DNA from: Virgibacillus_O xinjiangensis
GTDB lineage: Bacteria; Bacillota; Bacilli; Bacillales; Amphibacillaceae
DNA length: 25,078 nt
Direction: 5' to 3'
Assembly (NCBI RefSeq): GCF_042643145.1
Contig: NZ_JBHRSA010000030.1
Coordinates: 1-25,078 of the forward strand
The notes beneath the pieces are model-generated. The model did not search any database and was not told where the DNA came from. It worked only from the letters and a program-made list of their open reading frames with translations. The position numbers were made by a program, and so were the translations under genes. Every line of letters starts with the position of its first letter. The first letter of the stretch is position 1. This document shows positions 7,464-15,109 of this stretch, piece by piece.

Positions 7464-7493
7464 AGTATACGCACGCGTAAAATAGGATGTGAC
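7464..7493 (-). promoter_or_regulatory. Candidate SigE promoter of spoVK
   Basis: On the minus strand, GTCACATC (7493-7486) and CGTATACT (7471-7464) are 14 bases apart. They resemble the mother-cell SigE elements GTCATATT and CATACAAT with correct spacing. The start codon would be only about 15 bases after the expected transcription start, leaving just enough room for the ribosome site. SigE control of spoVK is known in B. subtilis. The match is imperfect (two mismatches in the -35 and two or three in the -10). Confidence 0.45.
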
Positions 7494-7531
7494 AAATGCC
7501 CATATTCCTGACTATTGGGTTGACATCCATA

Positions 7532-7558
7532 TAAAAAGCGGACGCCATGGCGTCCGCT
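7532..7558 (-). terminator. Terminator at the end of the mutS-mutL-dps-miaA-hfq operon
   Basis: The 22-bp perfect palindrome AGCGGACGCCATGGCGTCCG(CT) (7537-7558) is followed on the minus strand by TTTTT. It begins 10 bases after the hfq stop codon. It is very GC-rich in the stem and separates hfq from spoVK. Confidence 0.92.
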
Positions 7559-7568
7559 GTTCTTCTAT

Positions 7569-7793
7569 TTATTCTTTATCCAATGTGACATTCTTGGCAG
7601 GGGCGAAAGTGGAGATAGCATGCTTAAAAATCAGCTGCTGCTTCCCTTCCGTTTCGATTAGAATGGTAAAATTGTCGAATGCTTTTATAATCCCCCTCAA
7701 TTGAAAACCGTTTGTAAGGAATACCGTGGTAGAAATATGATTCTTTCTTAACTGGTTTAAGTATTGGTCCTGAATGTTCACCGATTGTGCCAT
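7569..7793 (-). CDS. hfq: RNA chaperone Hfq
   Basis: A 74-residue Sm-like protein, the normal size for Bacillus Hfq. Sm1 covers VFLTNGFQLRGIIKAFDNFTILIE, and Sm2 contains the FKHAISTF form of the RNA-binding YKHAI motif. It forms a hexameric ring that binds small RNAs and mRNA tails. It lacks the long C-terminal tail of enterobacterial Hfq, as expected in Firmicutes. The ATG at 7793 follows GAGGAGG. It is the last gene of the operon, 38 bases after miaA, in the conserved miaA-hfq order. Confidence 0.97.
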   Translation of the reverse strand: MAQSVNIQDQYLNQLRKNHISTTVFLTNGFQLRGIIKAFDNFTILIETEGKQQLIFKHAISTFAPAKNVTLDKE

Positions 7794-7831
7794 GAAACTT
7801 CCTCCTCTTTTCTGTCTGTATTATATACTTT

Positions 7832-8767
7832 CTATATGTCGTTTAAAACTCCTGCTAGATCATCTAAAATTAATCTAAATCTTTCATTGACTGTACTGGG
7901 TTCCAGCCTGTACCATTCAACATCCATTTTATTCTTAAACCAGGTGAATTGACGCTTTGCATATCTTCTGGAGTTCCGCTTTAAAATGGCGACACACTGC
8001 TCGAGACTCTGATCCCCTTCTATATAAGGAATGATCTCTTTATAGCCGATAGCATTCATGGACTGGCTGTTTTGGTAGCCATACTGGTATAACTGTTCAA
8101 CTTCTGAGACCAGCCCTTTTGCCACCATTTGGTCCACTCGTTCATTAATCCGCTGGTATAGGAGTTCCCTTTCCATTTCAAGCCCGATGAGTTGATGGTG
8201 ATACAGACTCGGTGACTCTTGTTGTTTCAGATAGTCAGTCATGGTCTGCCCTGTAGTCTCAAAGATTTCCAGAGCCCTCATGACCCTGCGATGATTATTT
8301 GGATGGATTTTTGCTGCTTGCACAGGGTCCACTTTCTCCAACTTGGAATAAAGAGGGTCAATTCCCTGTTCAGCAATAATACGTTCATAATGCAGGGTCA
8401 GGGCATCATTTCGTTTCTGTTCCGTGAATTGGTAATCATACAGAATTGACTGGATATATAAACCACTGCCCCCTACTAAAATCGGCAGTTTCCCACGAGT
8501 GGAGATTTCAGTAATACACCTGCGGACATGGTACTGAAAATCAGCAACAGAAAATGGCTCGTCCGGATTTTTTATATCGATCATATGGTGTGGAATTCCT
8601 TGCATTTCGCTTTTCGTAGCTTTCGCCGTCCCGATATCCATTCCTTTGTATACCTGCATCGAATCACCGCTGATCACTTCCCCATTGAAACGTTTCGCGA
8701 CTTCGACACCTAATTTCGTCTTACCTACTGCAGTAGGCCCTACAATAGCAATAACTGTTTGTTTCAT
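7832..8767 (-). CDS. miaA: tRNA dimethylallyltransferase MiaA
   Basis: MiaA transfers a dimethylallyl group to N6 of A37 in tRNAs that read UNN codons. The 311 residues show the P-loop GPTAVGKT (10-17), GDSMQVY (34-40), GGSGLY (99-104) and the C-terminal RRYAKRQFTWF. The product is the substrate for MiaB, encoded about 7 kb upstream on the same strand (15110-16666). The ATG at 8767 has a purine-rich GGGGAAGAGGA immediately before it, a tight but usable ribosome site. It lies 31 bases after the dps-like gene and 38 bases before hfq. No internal promoter is evident. Confidence 0.97.
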   Translation of the reverse strand: MKQTVIAIVGPTAVGKTKLGVEVAKRFNGEVISGDSMQVYKGMDIGTAKATKSEMQGIPHHMIDIKNPDEPFSVADFQYHVRRCITEISTRGKLPILVGGSGLYIQSILYDYQFTEQKRNDALTLHYERIIAEQGIDPLYSKLEKVDPVQAAKIHPNNHRRVMRALEIFETTGQTMTDYLKQQESPSLYHHQLIGLEMERELLYQRINERVDQMVAKGLVSEVEQLYQYGYQNSQSMNAIGYKEIIPYIEGDQSLEQCVAILKRNSRRYAKRQFTWFKNKMDVEWYRLEPSTVNERFRLILDDLAGVLNDI

Positions 8768-8798
8768 TCCTCTTCCCCTAATTTATAACTTTTAACTT

Positions 8799-9248
8799 TT
8801 ATTCATATGCTTCATAAGCACGGAGCATCCAACAGTACTTTTCCAGTTTTCCTTGATAGGTAATGAGCAAGTCGGCGGTTGGCTGGTCATCGTTCTCTTC
8901 TGCCAATGGCAGACCCTCTTCCCGAATCTCCCGTATTAGTTGACTGAAGTCTTCCAAGAGACGGGTCACCATTTCGTTCTCTTTGTCGTCAGCGGTCGCT
9001 TCTGGCAGTGTTCCTTCTTTCAAATATTTGGACATAGTAGCAAGCGGCTTCCCTTCAATTGCTAAAATTCTTTCTGCTGTTTCATCCAAATCATCTGCTA
9101 TCATTTCATACATCTCTTCGAAGGTCTGATGAAGTTGGAAGAAATGTCTGCCCTGTACGAACCAATGGTAACGATGGAGCTTCACGTAAAGAATGAAATA
9201 ATTGGAAAGAAGCTGGTTGAGAAAATTGATCAATCGCTGATTTTCCAT
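8799..9248 (-). CDS. dps: Dps-family ferritin-like protein (DNA protection / iron storage)
   Basis: A 149-residue Dps/MrgA-type protein. The ferroxidase signature is intact: HRYHWFVQGRHFFQLH (25-40), then DDLDETAERI (52-61). By alignment with Listeria and Bacillus Dps, the iron ligands would be His28, His40, Asp55 and Glu59, with Glu44 in place of the usual Asp. Family members form a 12-subunit shell that oxidises iron with peroxide and shields DNA. I set the start at the ATG at 9248, preceded by CGAGGTG. An upstream in-frame start at 9281 has no ribosome site. It sits 53 bases after mutL and 31 before miaA, with no promoter or PerR box that I can see, so it probably rides on the mutS-mutL transcript. 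This position is unusual for a dps gene. MrgA is the closest B. subtilis relative in my memory, but I cannot tell orthology. Confidence 0.9.
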   Translation of the reverse strand: MENQRLINFLNQLLSNYFILYVKLHRYHWFVQGRHFFQLHQTFEEMYEMIADDLDETAERILAIEGKPLATMSKYLKEGTLPEATADDKENEMVTRLLEDFSQLIREIREEGLPLAEENDDQPTADLLITYQGKLEKYCWMLRAYEAYE

Positions 9249-9301
9249 AGGACACCTCGTTTTTTCTACTATCATGGACACGCGATATCCTATTTATACC
9301 T

Positions 9302-11152
9302 CTACATAACTCTCTTGAACATCTTTTCCAGTTCATAAGTAGAGAAGTGGACAATGATTGGGCGACCATGCGGACATGTAAATGGATCCGTAGACTCACG
9401 CAAATCTTCAAGCAGTCGGGACATCTCGTCCTGATTCAAATAATGGTTTGCTTTAATGGACCGTTTACAAGACATTAAGATAGCTGCTTCTTCCCTTAGG
9501 GTTTCAATATCAATTTTTTCCATCTGAATGACCTGTTCAACCATTTCCCTGATGACTTCCTCTTCGTAACCAGCTGGAAACCAGTTAGGATGGGAGCGGA
9601 TCACGTAAGTCTGGTGTCCGAACGGTTCAAAGAACAACCCGACATCTTCTAGTTTGTCTTTATACTGCTCTATGAAGATAGACTCCTGGCGGGAGAATTC
9701 AAACGTCAGAGGTAATAACAACTCCTGGCTTTCCCTTATGGTCCTTCCCAGTCTCCGTTTGAAAAATTCATATTTGATTCGTTCTTGTGCTGCATGCTGA
9801 TCGATCATATACAAACCATTTTCATTCTGTGCAAGAATATAGGTCCCCTGCAACTGTCCAATGGGATACATGGCTGGTATGCGCCTTGTCTCAGATGGGG
9901 ACTCAGGGGGGGCCACACGTTTCTCTTCCTCATCCACAGGAGGAACAGCTGGCTTCGGCCTTGCCGTCTGGTCAGCCAAAGAAGCCCCCTGCTCTGCGGC
10001 TGATGGTAGGCTGCTTTCCTCCCACGTCCATTCCCCCCTTGGTTCTTTAACAATGGGGGCCGTTGGAAGCGGTGATGTATTTTCGGGGGCCTGTGGAGTA
10101 TTGAAGTCCAGGTGCTGCTGTTCTGTCCTCTCTTTTTTCACCGGCTTTTGCTGTACCTCCGGAATCAACGTTGCTTCTCTGAATTTCCGGCGGATGGTAT
10201 CCTCAATCAAAGCGAACAGTTCCTTTTCTTTACTGAATCTGACTTCCAGCTTTGTAGGGTGTACATTGACATCCACTAAGATCGGATCCATTTGAATGGC
10301 CAGCACCACAATCGGATACCTGCCAATAGGCAGTAAAGTATGATAAGCCCGAATGATTGCTTGGGTCAGCGGGATGCTTTTTATATATCTACCATTGATG
10401 ATCGTAGATATATAGGAGCGATTCGCCCGGGTGACTTCCGGTTTGGCGATATATCCTTCTATGGTGAAATCAAGACTTTCATTTTTAACAGGAAGCATTT
10501 TTCTAGCTACACCCATGCCGTATACTTTCGAAGCAACCTGCAGCATATCTCCAGTCCCGGCCGTCTGGAACAGCCCTTTTCCATTATGGATAGCCTCAAA
10601 TCGTATGTCTGGATGGGAGAGTGCCAGGCGGTTGAGCAGATCTGTAATATGTCCTAGTTCGGTGTGAAGGCTTTTCATGTATTTAAGCCGTGCAGGTGTA
10701 TTGAAAAATAAATCATCCACCGTAATTTCCGTCCCTTTTCTTGCATCACCTTTTGTTTTATTGGTGATCCTTCCTGCTTCCAGCTCCAGCAGCGTACCAG
10801 CTGCATGGCCTCGGGAAGTTTTAACAGATAATCTGCTGACAGAAGCGATGCTCGCCAAAGCTTCTCCTCGAAATCCCAGAGTATTGACATGGAATAAATC
10901 ATTCTCATCCCTGATTTTGCTTGTGGCATGCCGTAAGAATGCTCGTTCACAATCTTCCTCGGCCATTCCATCTCCGTCATCAGTAATTCTGATTTGCTGA
11001 AGACCTGCTTCTGTCAATTCAATCTTGATCCATTTGCTGTTTGCATCAATACTGTTCTCCACCAATTCTTTTACAACGGAGGCGGGACGCTCCACCACCT
11101 CGCCTGCCGCTATTTTATTCGCAAGCGAATCGGGCATCTGTACAATCTTCAT
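9302..11152 (-). CDS. mutL: DNA mismatch repair protein MutL (endonuclease-type)
   Basis: A 616-residue GHKL ATPase. The ATP site shows ELVENSIDA (29-37), DDGDGM (58-63) and GFRGEAL (93-99). A long linker (about 335-425) is rich in Pro, Glu and Ser. The C-terminal domain keeps the nicking-endonuclease motif DQHAAQERIKYE (451-462), SCKRSIKAN (561-569) and the zinc-site CPHGRP (593-598). QELLLP (476-481) corresponds to the beta-clamp motif QEMIVP of B. subtilis MutL. This is the MutL type of bacteria without MutH. The ATG at 11152 follows AAAGGA. It lies 18 bases after mutS and clearly belongs to its operon. Confidence 0.98.
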   Translation of the reverse strand: MKIVQMPDSLANKIAAGEVVERPASVVKELVENSIDANSKWIKIELTEAGLQQIRITDDGDGMAEEDCERAFLRHATSKIRDENDLFHVNTLGFRGEALASIASVSRLSVKTSRGHAAGTLLELEAGRITNKTKGDARKGTEITVDDLFFNTPARLKYMKSLHTELGHITDLLNRLALSHPDIRFEAIHNGKGLFQTAGTGDMLQVASKVYGMGVARKMLPVKNESLDFTIEGYIAKPEVTRANRSYISTIINGRYIKSIPLTQAIIRAYHTLLPIGRYPIVVLAIQMDPILVDVNVHPTKLEVRFSKEKELFALIEDTIRRKFREATLIPEVQQKPVKKERTEQQHLDFNTPQAPENTSPLPTAPIVKEPRGEWTWEESSLPSAAEQGASLADQTARPKPAVPPVDEEEKRVAPPESPSETRRIPAMYPIGQLQGTYILAQNENGLYMIDQHAAQERIKYEFFKRRLGRTIRESQELLLPLTFEFSRQESIFIEQYKDKLEDVGLFFEPFGHQTYVIRSHPNWFPAGYEEEVIREMVEQVIQMEKIDIETLREEAAILMSCKRSIKANHYLNQDEMSRLLEDLRESTDPFTCPHGRPIIVHFSTYELEKMFKRVM

Positions 11153-11170
11153 GCAAACAATCCTTTCTAT

Positions 11171-13777
11171 CTAATCCTGTTGGTTTTTGGCTTTTTTATG
11201 CAATTGGTATAACTGATTCATAGCATCCATCGGTGTCATGTCAAAAAGCTCGAGATTTTTAAGTTCCTCCACGATCTTCTGTTCCGATTGTCCCTGTTTA
11301 GCCTTTACAGGTGGGTTCGAAGGTTCTGCGTGTGCAAAGAAAGAAAGCTGTCCTGATTCTGTTTCAGGTTCGGCTTCAGGTCGAGCAGTCTCCTTTCCGT
11401 CCCAGTTTGTCTCGAGTTGTTCCAGTATATCACTGGCCCTCTTGATCAGATTTTCTGGCAGATCAGCAAGCTTGGCAACATGGATGCCATAGCTTTCGTC
11501 TGCGGCTCCGTCCTGAATTTGATGCAGAAAGACAACATTCCCTTCAAATTCCTCTGCTCGCACATGAATATTCTTCAACTTGTCTAGAGATTCTGCCAGG
11601 GATGTCAATTCATGATAATGAGTGGAAAATAGTGTTTTGGCACCGATATGATCATGGATGTATTCGACAATGGCTTGAGCCAAAGCCATTCCATCATAGG
11701 TGCTCGTCCCTCTTCCAATTTCATCCAATAGGATAAGACTTTTATCCGTTGCATTGGCAATTGCATGATTCGCCTCAAGCATTTCAACCATAAAGGTACT
11801 TTGTCCGGAAACAAGATCATCCGCTGCACCGATCCGGGTGAAAATTTGATCAAAAATGAAGAGCTCTGCTTGTTCGCACGGTACAAAGCAGCCGATTTGC
11901 CCCATGATTGCTGTCAATGCCAGTTGCCGCATATAAGTACTCTTCCCTGACATATTCGGTCCTGTTATCAGCAGGATATTCCGTTCATTGTTCAGGAAGA
12001 CGTCATTCGGAACAAAGGACCCATCTTTCATCACTTGCTCGACCACTGGGTGACGCCCCTGTTTGATTGACAATTTATGATCGGAGAATTCAGGCCGTAT
12101 ATAATTGTTTTCCTCACTCACTGTCGCAAATGATTGTAGAACATCAATAGCACTGACAGTTTCAGCTAAGCTTTGCAGTACAGGGATATGATTTTTCATC
12201 TCTTCTCTGATTTCGGCAAACAATTGATACTCCAAATCCACGCTTTTCTCTTCCGCTTCCAGGATCAATTGCTCTTTTTCTTTCAATTCAGGGGTTATGT
12301 AACGTTCAGCATTTGCCAAGGTCTGTTTTCGTTCATAACGTCCCTCCGGCAGCAAGTGAAGATTGGCCTTCGTCACCTCGATATAATAGCCGAACACTCG
12401 GTTATAGCCGATCTTCAGTGACCTGATATTTGTTTCCTGCTTTTCTCTTTGTTCCAGTTCAGCAATCCACTTCTTTCCGTTTTTAGAAGCATCCCGGTAT
12501 GTATCCAACTGCGGGTTATATCCATCTTTGATCAAGGAACCTTCTTTAATGGAAACAGGCGGGTCTTCTACGAGACTGTTCTCCAGTAGAACTACCAAGT
12601 TATCGGGAAATGTCAGGTTTTCAGCTAATTCTCGCACTTCTTTTTGTTCGAACTGTAGCAAGCATTCTTTTAATGTAGGAATCTTTTGCAAAGAGCGCCT
12701 GACTTGGACAAGGTCTTTTGCATTCACATTACCAAAAGCGACCCGTCCGGCAAGCCGCTCTAAATCGTAGACCGATTTAAGGATGTCACGCAACGAATCC
12801 CTCTCCATGAAATTCCGATAAAACCCTTCTACCACTTCCTGTCGACGTTCGATTGAAGCCTTATCCAATAATGGCCTTTCCACCCATTTCTTCAACATTC
12901 TGGAGCCCATTGCTGTAACTGTCTGATCCAAGACCCACAGCAAACTGCCTTGCTTGCCCTTTTTCATGATTGTTTCCGTCAGCTCCAAATTTCGCTTGGA
13001 ATACATATCCAGGGATAGGGAATTCTGAAGCTCGATCACTTCGGCTTCCTGTAGATGATCGAGCGACCTTTTTTGTGTATCTTGTATATAATTGATCAAC
13101 CGACTGAACCCTTCAATCAATCGGTTGTCATTCAAATGCCTGCATAAAGGACGATGTTCTCCTTTTAAATCTGCTTCTTTCTGGTAGGAAAGAGTAGGAT
13201 TCACTTTTTCACGGAGAACGTCCTGCCGTTCTTCAGGAAGTTCCGGACTGATAACCACTTCCTTAACCGGTTGGTTGTAGAGCTCATGAATGACGGCCTC
13301 CCATCCTTGTTGGATCAATGCCAAACGGTTTTCACCTGTTGACAGGTCATTATAAGCAATTACGTAAGACCCATCTTCAAAATGGGAGAGGCTTGCGATA
13401 TAATTATTCTCCCCGTCATCCAACATGCTGCGCTCCATTACCGTCCCGGGCGTAATCAGCTGAATGACCTCCCTTTTGACCACTCCCTTTGCGGCCTTAG
13501 GATCCTCCACCTGTTCACAAATGGCTACTTTATACCCTTTTTCTATCAGCGTTCTTATATAGTTTTCCGCTGAGTGGTACGGCACACCACACATCGGGAT
13601 GGGTTCCTTCTGCCCCGAATCCCGCTTTGTCAGTGTAATTTCCAATTCTCTGGCCGCCGTCACTGCATCCTCAAAAAACATCTCATAGAAATCTCCCAGA
13701 CGGAAGAAAAGGAAGGCATCTTTATACTGCGCTTTTATCTTTAAATACTGTTCCATCATCGGTGTATGTTTCACCAT
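11171..13777 (-). CDS. mutS: DNA mismatch repair protein MutS
   Basis: An 868-residue MutS. The mismatch-reading motif GDFYEMF is at 28-34 (Phe30, Glu32). The ATPase has Walker A GPNMSGKS (606-613), and Walker B with signature DEIGRGTS (685-692). QLSFF (810-814) near the C-terminus is a beta-clamp binding motif as in other Bacillus MutS. I choose the ATG at 13777 because GGAGG lies 7 bases before it; a GTG one codon upstream is also in frame. An extended -10 promoter lies about 33 bases upstream. It heads the probable operon mutS-mutL-dps-miaA-hfq. Confidence 0.98.
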   Translation of the reverse strand: MVKHTPMMEQYLKIKAQYKDAFLFFRLGDFYEMFFEDAVTAARELEITLTKRDSGQKEPIPMCGVPYHSAENYIRTLIEKGYKVAICEQVEDPKAAKGVVKREVIQLITPGTVMERSMLDDGENNYIASLSHFEDGSYVIAYNDLSTGENRLALIQQGWEAVIHELYNQPVKEVVISPELPEERQDVLREKVNPTLSYQKEADLKGEHRPLCRHLNDNRLIEGFSRLINYIQDTQKRSLDHLQEAEVIELQNSLSLDMYSKRNLELTETIMKKGKQGSLLWVLDQTVTAMGSRMLKKWVERPLLDKASIERRQEVVEGFYRNFMERDSLRDILKSVYDLERLAGRVAFGNVNAKDLVQVRRSLQKIPTLKECLLQFEQKEVRELAENLTFPDNLVVLLENSLVEDPPVSIKEGSLIKDGYNPQLDTYRDASKNGKKWIAELEQREKQETNIRSLKIGYNRVFGYYIEVTKANLHLLPEGRYERKQTLANAERYITPELKEKEQLILEAEEKSVDLEYQLFAEIREEMKNHIPVLQSLAETVSAIDVLQSFATVSEENNYIRPEFSDHKLSIKQGRHPVVEQVMKDGSFVPNDVFLNNERNILLITGPNMSGKSTYMRQLALTAIMGQIGCFVPCEQAELFIFDQIFTRIGAADDLVSGQSTFMVEMLEANHAIANATDKSLILLDEIGRGTSTYDGMALAQAIVEYIHDHIGAKTLFSTHYHELTSLAESLDKLKNIHVRAEEFEGNVVFLHQIQDGAADESYGIHVAKLADLPENLIKRASDILEQLETNWDGKETARPEAEPETESGQLSFFAHAEPSNPPVKAKQGQSEQKIVEELKNLELFDMTPMDAMNQLYQLHKKAKNQQD

Positions 13778-13810
13778 CACTCATCCTCCAAAACCCAAAT
13801 CTATTAGAAC

Positions 13811-13819
13811 ATTATATCA
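13811..13819 (-). promoter_or_regulatory. Extended -10 promoter element before mutS
   Basis: On the minus strand, TGATATAAT is a TGn extended -10 with a perfect TATAAT. No good -35 hexamer lies 17 bases upstream. That is compatible with an extended -10 promoter. It is the only promoter-like signal between cotE's terminator and mutS. Confidence 0.6.
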
Positions 13820-13887
13820 TACATGCAAAAGTGGAGGCGACTGTTGGAAACATCAGGCATCCAACAAGGTACCGTATTGACGCATAA

Positions 13888-13921
13888 AAAAATACAGGAG
13901 ATTAATATCTCCCGTATTTTT
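13888..13921 (-). terminator. Terminator after cotE
   Basis: A 15-position stem with a single mismatch (13888-13902 with 13907-13921) and a 4-nt loop is followed on the minus strand by further T. It lies 2 bases after the cotE stop codon. It separates cotE from mutS. Confidence 0.88.
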
Positions 13922-13923
13922 AC

Positions 13924-14493
13924 CTAATCCTTATGATGGTCCAGGAAATCCGCTTTCACATCATCCAACTCGTCGTCGCTCACCTCAAAATCCCACAGTT
14001 CATCATCATCATCGTCGAACTTCTCCCACCTTGGGTCGACCTTCACTCGAATCTTTGTTTCTCCAATGACTTGCACTACAAATTCCCTTTCAATTTCCAC
14101 AACAATTTTTTGCCCTTTTTGTTCAATTTTACACTCCAAGCAGTTTGGCTGCTGAATCACTCTGGCGTAGACATCAAAGTCATCATTTAAACATTGATCG
14201 TCCTTTACAGACAATGGAACCAAATCGCGATATGTTACCCTTTCTGTGACAACCTCTGTTTTTGTATTGTCATTATACGAATACCAGATGTTGATCTCGT
14301 AGCTTCCATTGATTTCTACGGTATCTTCAGATTTTTTCTTTGCATTATATAAATGGTTGATCACCCAGCAGCCTAAAATACTGGATGGTCTATGGGAAGA
14401 CGAAACAAGGTGAGTGTCTTTTGTGAACTTTTTTCCTTTCCCAATCACGGCCTTTGTTATGATCTCTCTATAATCGTTATCAAGAAAAGTCAT
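13924..14493 (-). CDS. cotE: Outer spore coat morphogenetic protein CotE
   Basis: A 189-residue CotE. Conserved text includes DYREIITKAVIGKGKKFTK, RPSSILGCWVINH, WYSYNDNTKTEVVTERV and QQPNCLE, close to B. subtilis CotE (181 residues). The tail is strongly acidic (DDDDDE and after). CotE forms a scaffold around the forespore on which the outer coat is built in the mother cell. The start is set at the ATG at 14493, 10 bases after AAAGAGGAGGT. Two upstream ATGs in frame lack ribosome sites. It has its own sporulation-type promoter and terminators on both sides, so it is a single-gene unit. The slightly longer length lies at the N-terminus and tail. Confidence 0.96.
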   Translation of the reverse strand: MTFLDNDYREIITKAVIGKGKKFTKDTHLVSSSHRPSSILGCWVINHLYNAKKKSEDTVEINGSYEINIWYSYNDNTKTEVVTERVTYRDLVPLSVKDDQCLNDDFDVYARVIQQPNCLECKIEQKGQKIVVEIEREFVVQVIGETKIRVKVDPRWEKFDDDDDELWDFEVSDDELDDVKADFLDHHKD

Positions 14494-14523
14494 AATTACG
14501 TTTACCTCCTCTTTTTTCATAGT

Positions 14524-14551
14524 CATTTTATGCAAGACAAATACCTAAAGT
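14524..14551 (-). promoter_or_regulatory. Candidate SigK promoter of cotE
   Basis: The mother-cell SigK pattern is AC, 16-17 bases, then CATANNNTA. On the minus strand, AC (14551-14550), 17 bases and CATAAAATG (14532-14524) fit with one mismatch. CATAAAAT also matches the SigE -10 with one mismatch, but no SigE -35 is clear. In B. subtilis, cotE has both SigE and SigK promoters. Confidence 0.5.
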
Positions 14552-14645
14552 GCATAGCTGACTTTTAAAAGGAGGAAGCTTCTTCATAGATTACTGTTTC
14601 TGTTGCTCTTAACAGGACAAAATCGTTGAAAGCAGCCTTATATAT

Positions 14646-14680
14646 AAAAACCAGGCTCCGCAAATTGGAGCCTGGTTTTT
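14646..14680. terminator. Bidirectional terminator after ricA
   Basis: A perfect 14-bp stem (14646-14659 with 14667-14680) with a 7-nt loop is flanked by A on the left and T on the right, so it has a T run in both directions. It even overlaps the first base of the ricA stop codon. Its task here is to end the miaB-ricA transcript on the minus strand. Confidence 0.92.
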
Positions 14681-15108
14681 TAGTGGGCACATCCAGCATC
14701 TTTGGACGACTTGGAGCCTGTTTCACCAGCAAGTATATCCCCACCGGTGGATTCGATGACATTATTGGTAACTTCTCTTGCTATTGTACCGGACACTAGC
14801 TGTAGCACATCATTGACTACAATTTGTGATTCCTTGAATTCCTGAACAACCGGTATATCATCTATCTCTGCTTGCAGCCGGTCGATTTCGGCCTCTACTT
14901 TTTTCAATGCTTCTTTCTTTTCATATGCTTGGAAATTTACCGCTTGTTTTTGCAGTGTCTTGATTTTCTGGATCAACTGCTGAACTTTTTTATTCTCATT
15001 TATTTTTGCTTCCACTTGTTTGAAACGGTCAATTTCTTCTGTATTTGCAAGCATTTCAGCAAGTTTTCTAGCCTCACCAAGTACTTGCTCGCGTGTATAT
15101 TCCGCCAT
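14680..15108 (-). CDS. ricA: RicA/YmcA, YlbF-YmcA family regulator of RNase Y
   Basis: A 142-residue helical protein of the YlbF/YmcA family, close in length and text to B. subtilis YmcA (INENKKVQQLIQKIKTLQKQ, STGGDILAGETGSK). RicA forms a complex with RicF (YlbF) and RicT (YaaT) that carries iron-sulfur clusters and guides RNase Y, affecting competence, biofilm and sporulation. The tail ends GCAH, and the lone Cys may be the cluster ligand as in B. subtilis. The ATG at 15108 lies one base after the miaB stop, with GAGGTG inside the end of miaB. So translation is tightly coupled to miaB, the same order as in B. subtilis. Confidence 0.95.
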   Translation of the reverse strand: MAEYTREQVLGEARKLAEMLANTEEIDRFKQVEAKINENKKVQQLIQKIKTLQKQAVNFQAYEKKEALKKVEAEIDRLQAEIDDIPVVQEFKESQIVVNDVLQLVSGTIAREVTNNVIESTGGDILAGETGSKSSKDAGCAH

Positions 15109-15109
15109 G

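Noticed and set aside
9861..10295. Plus-strand open frame of 144 codons opposite mutL
   Set aside because: It covers the Pro/Ser/Glu-rich linker of MutL, whose codon use keeps the opposite strand open. No start signal or homology is seen.
14565..14762. Minus-strand open frame of 65 codons between ricA and cotE
   Set aside because: It spans the bidirectional terminator and the end of ricA in another frame, so it is a chance frame.
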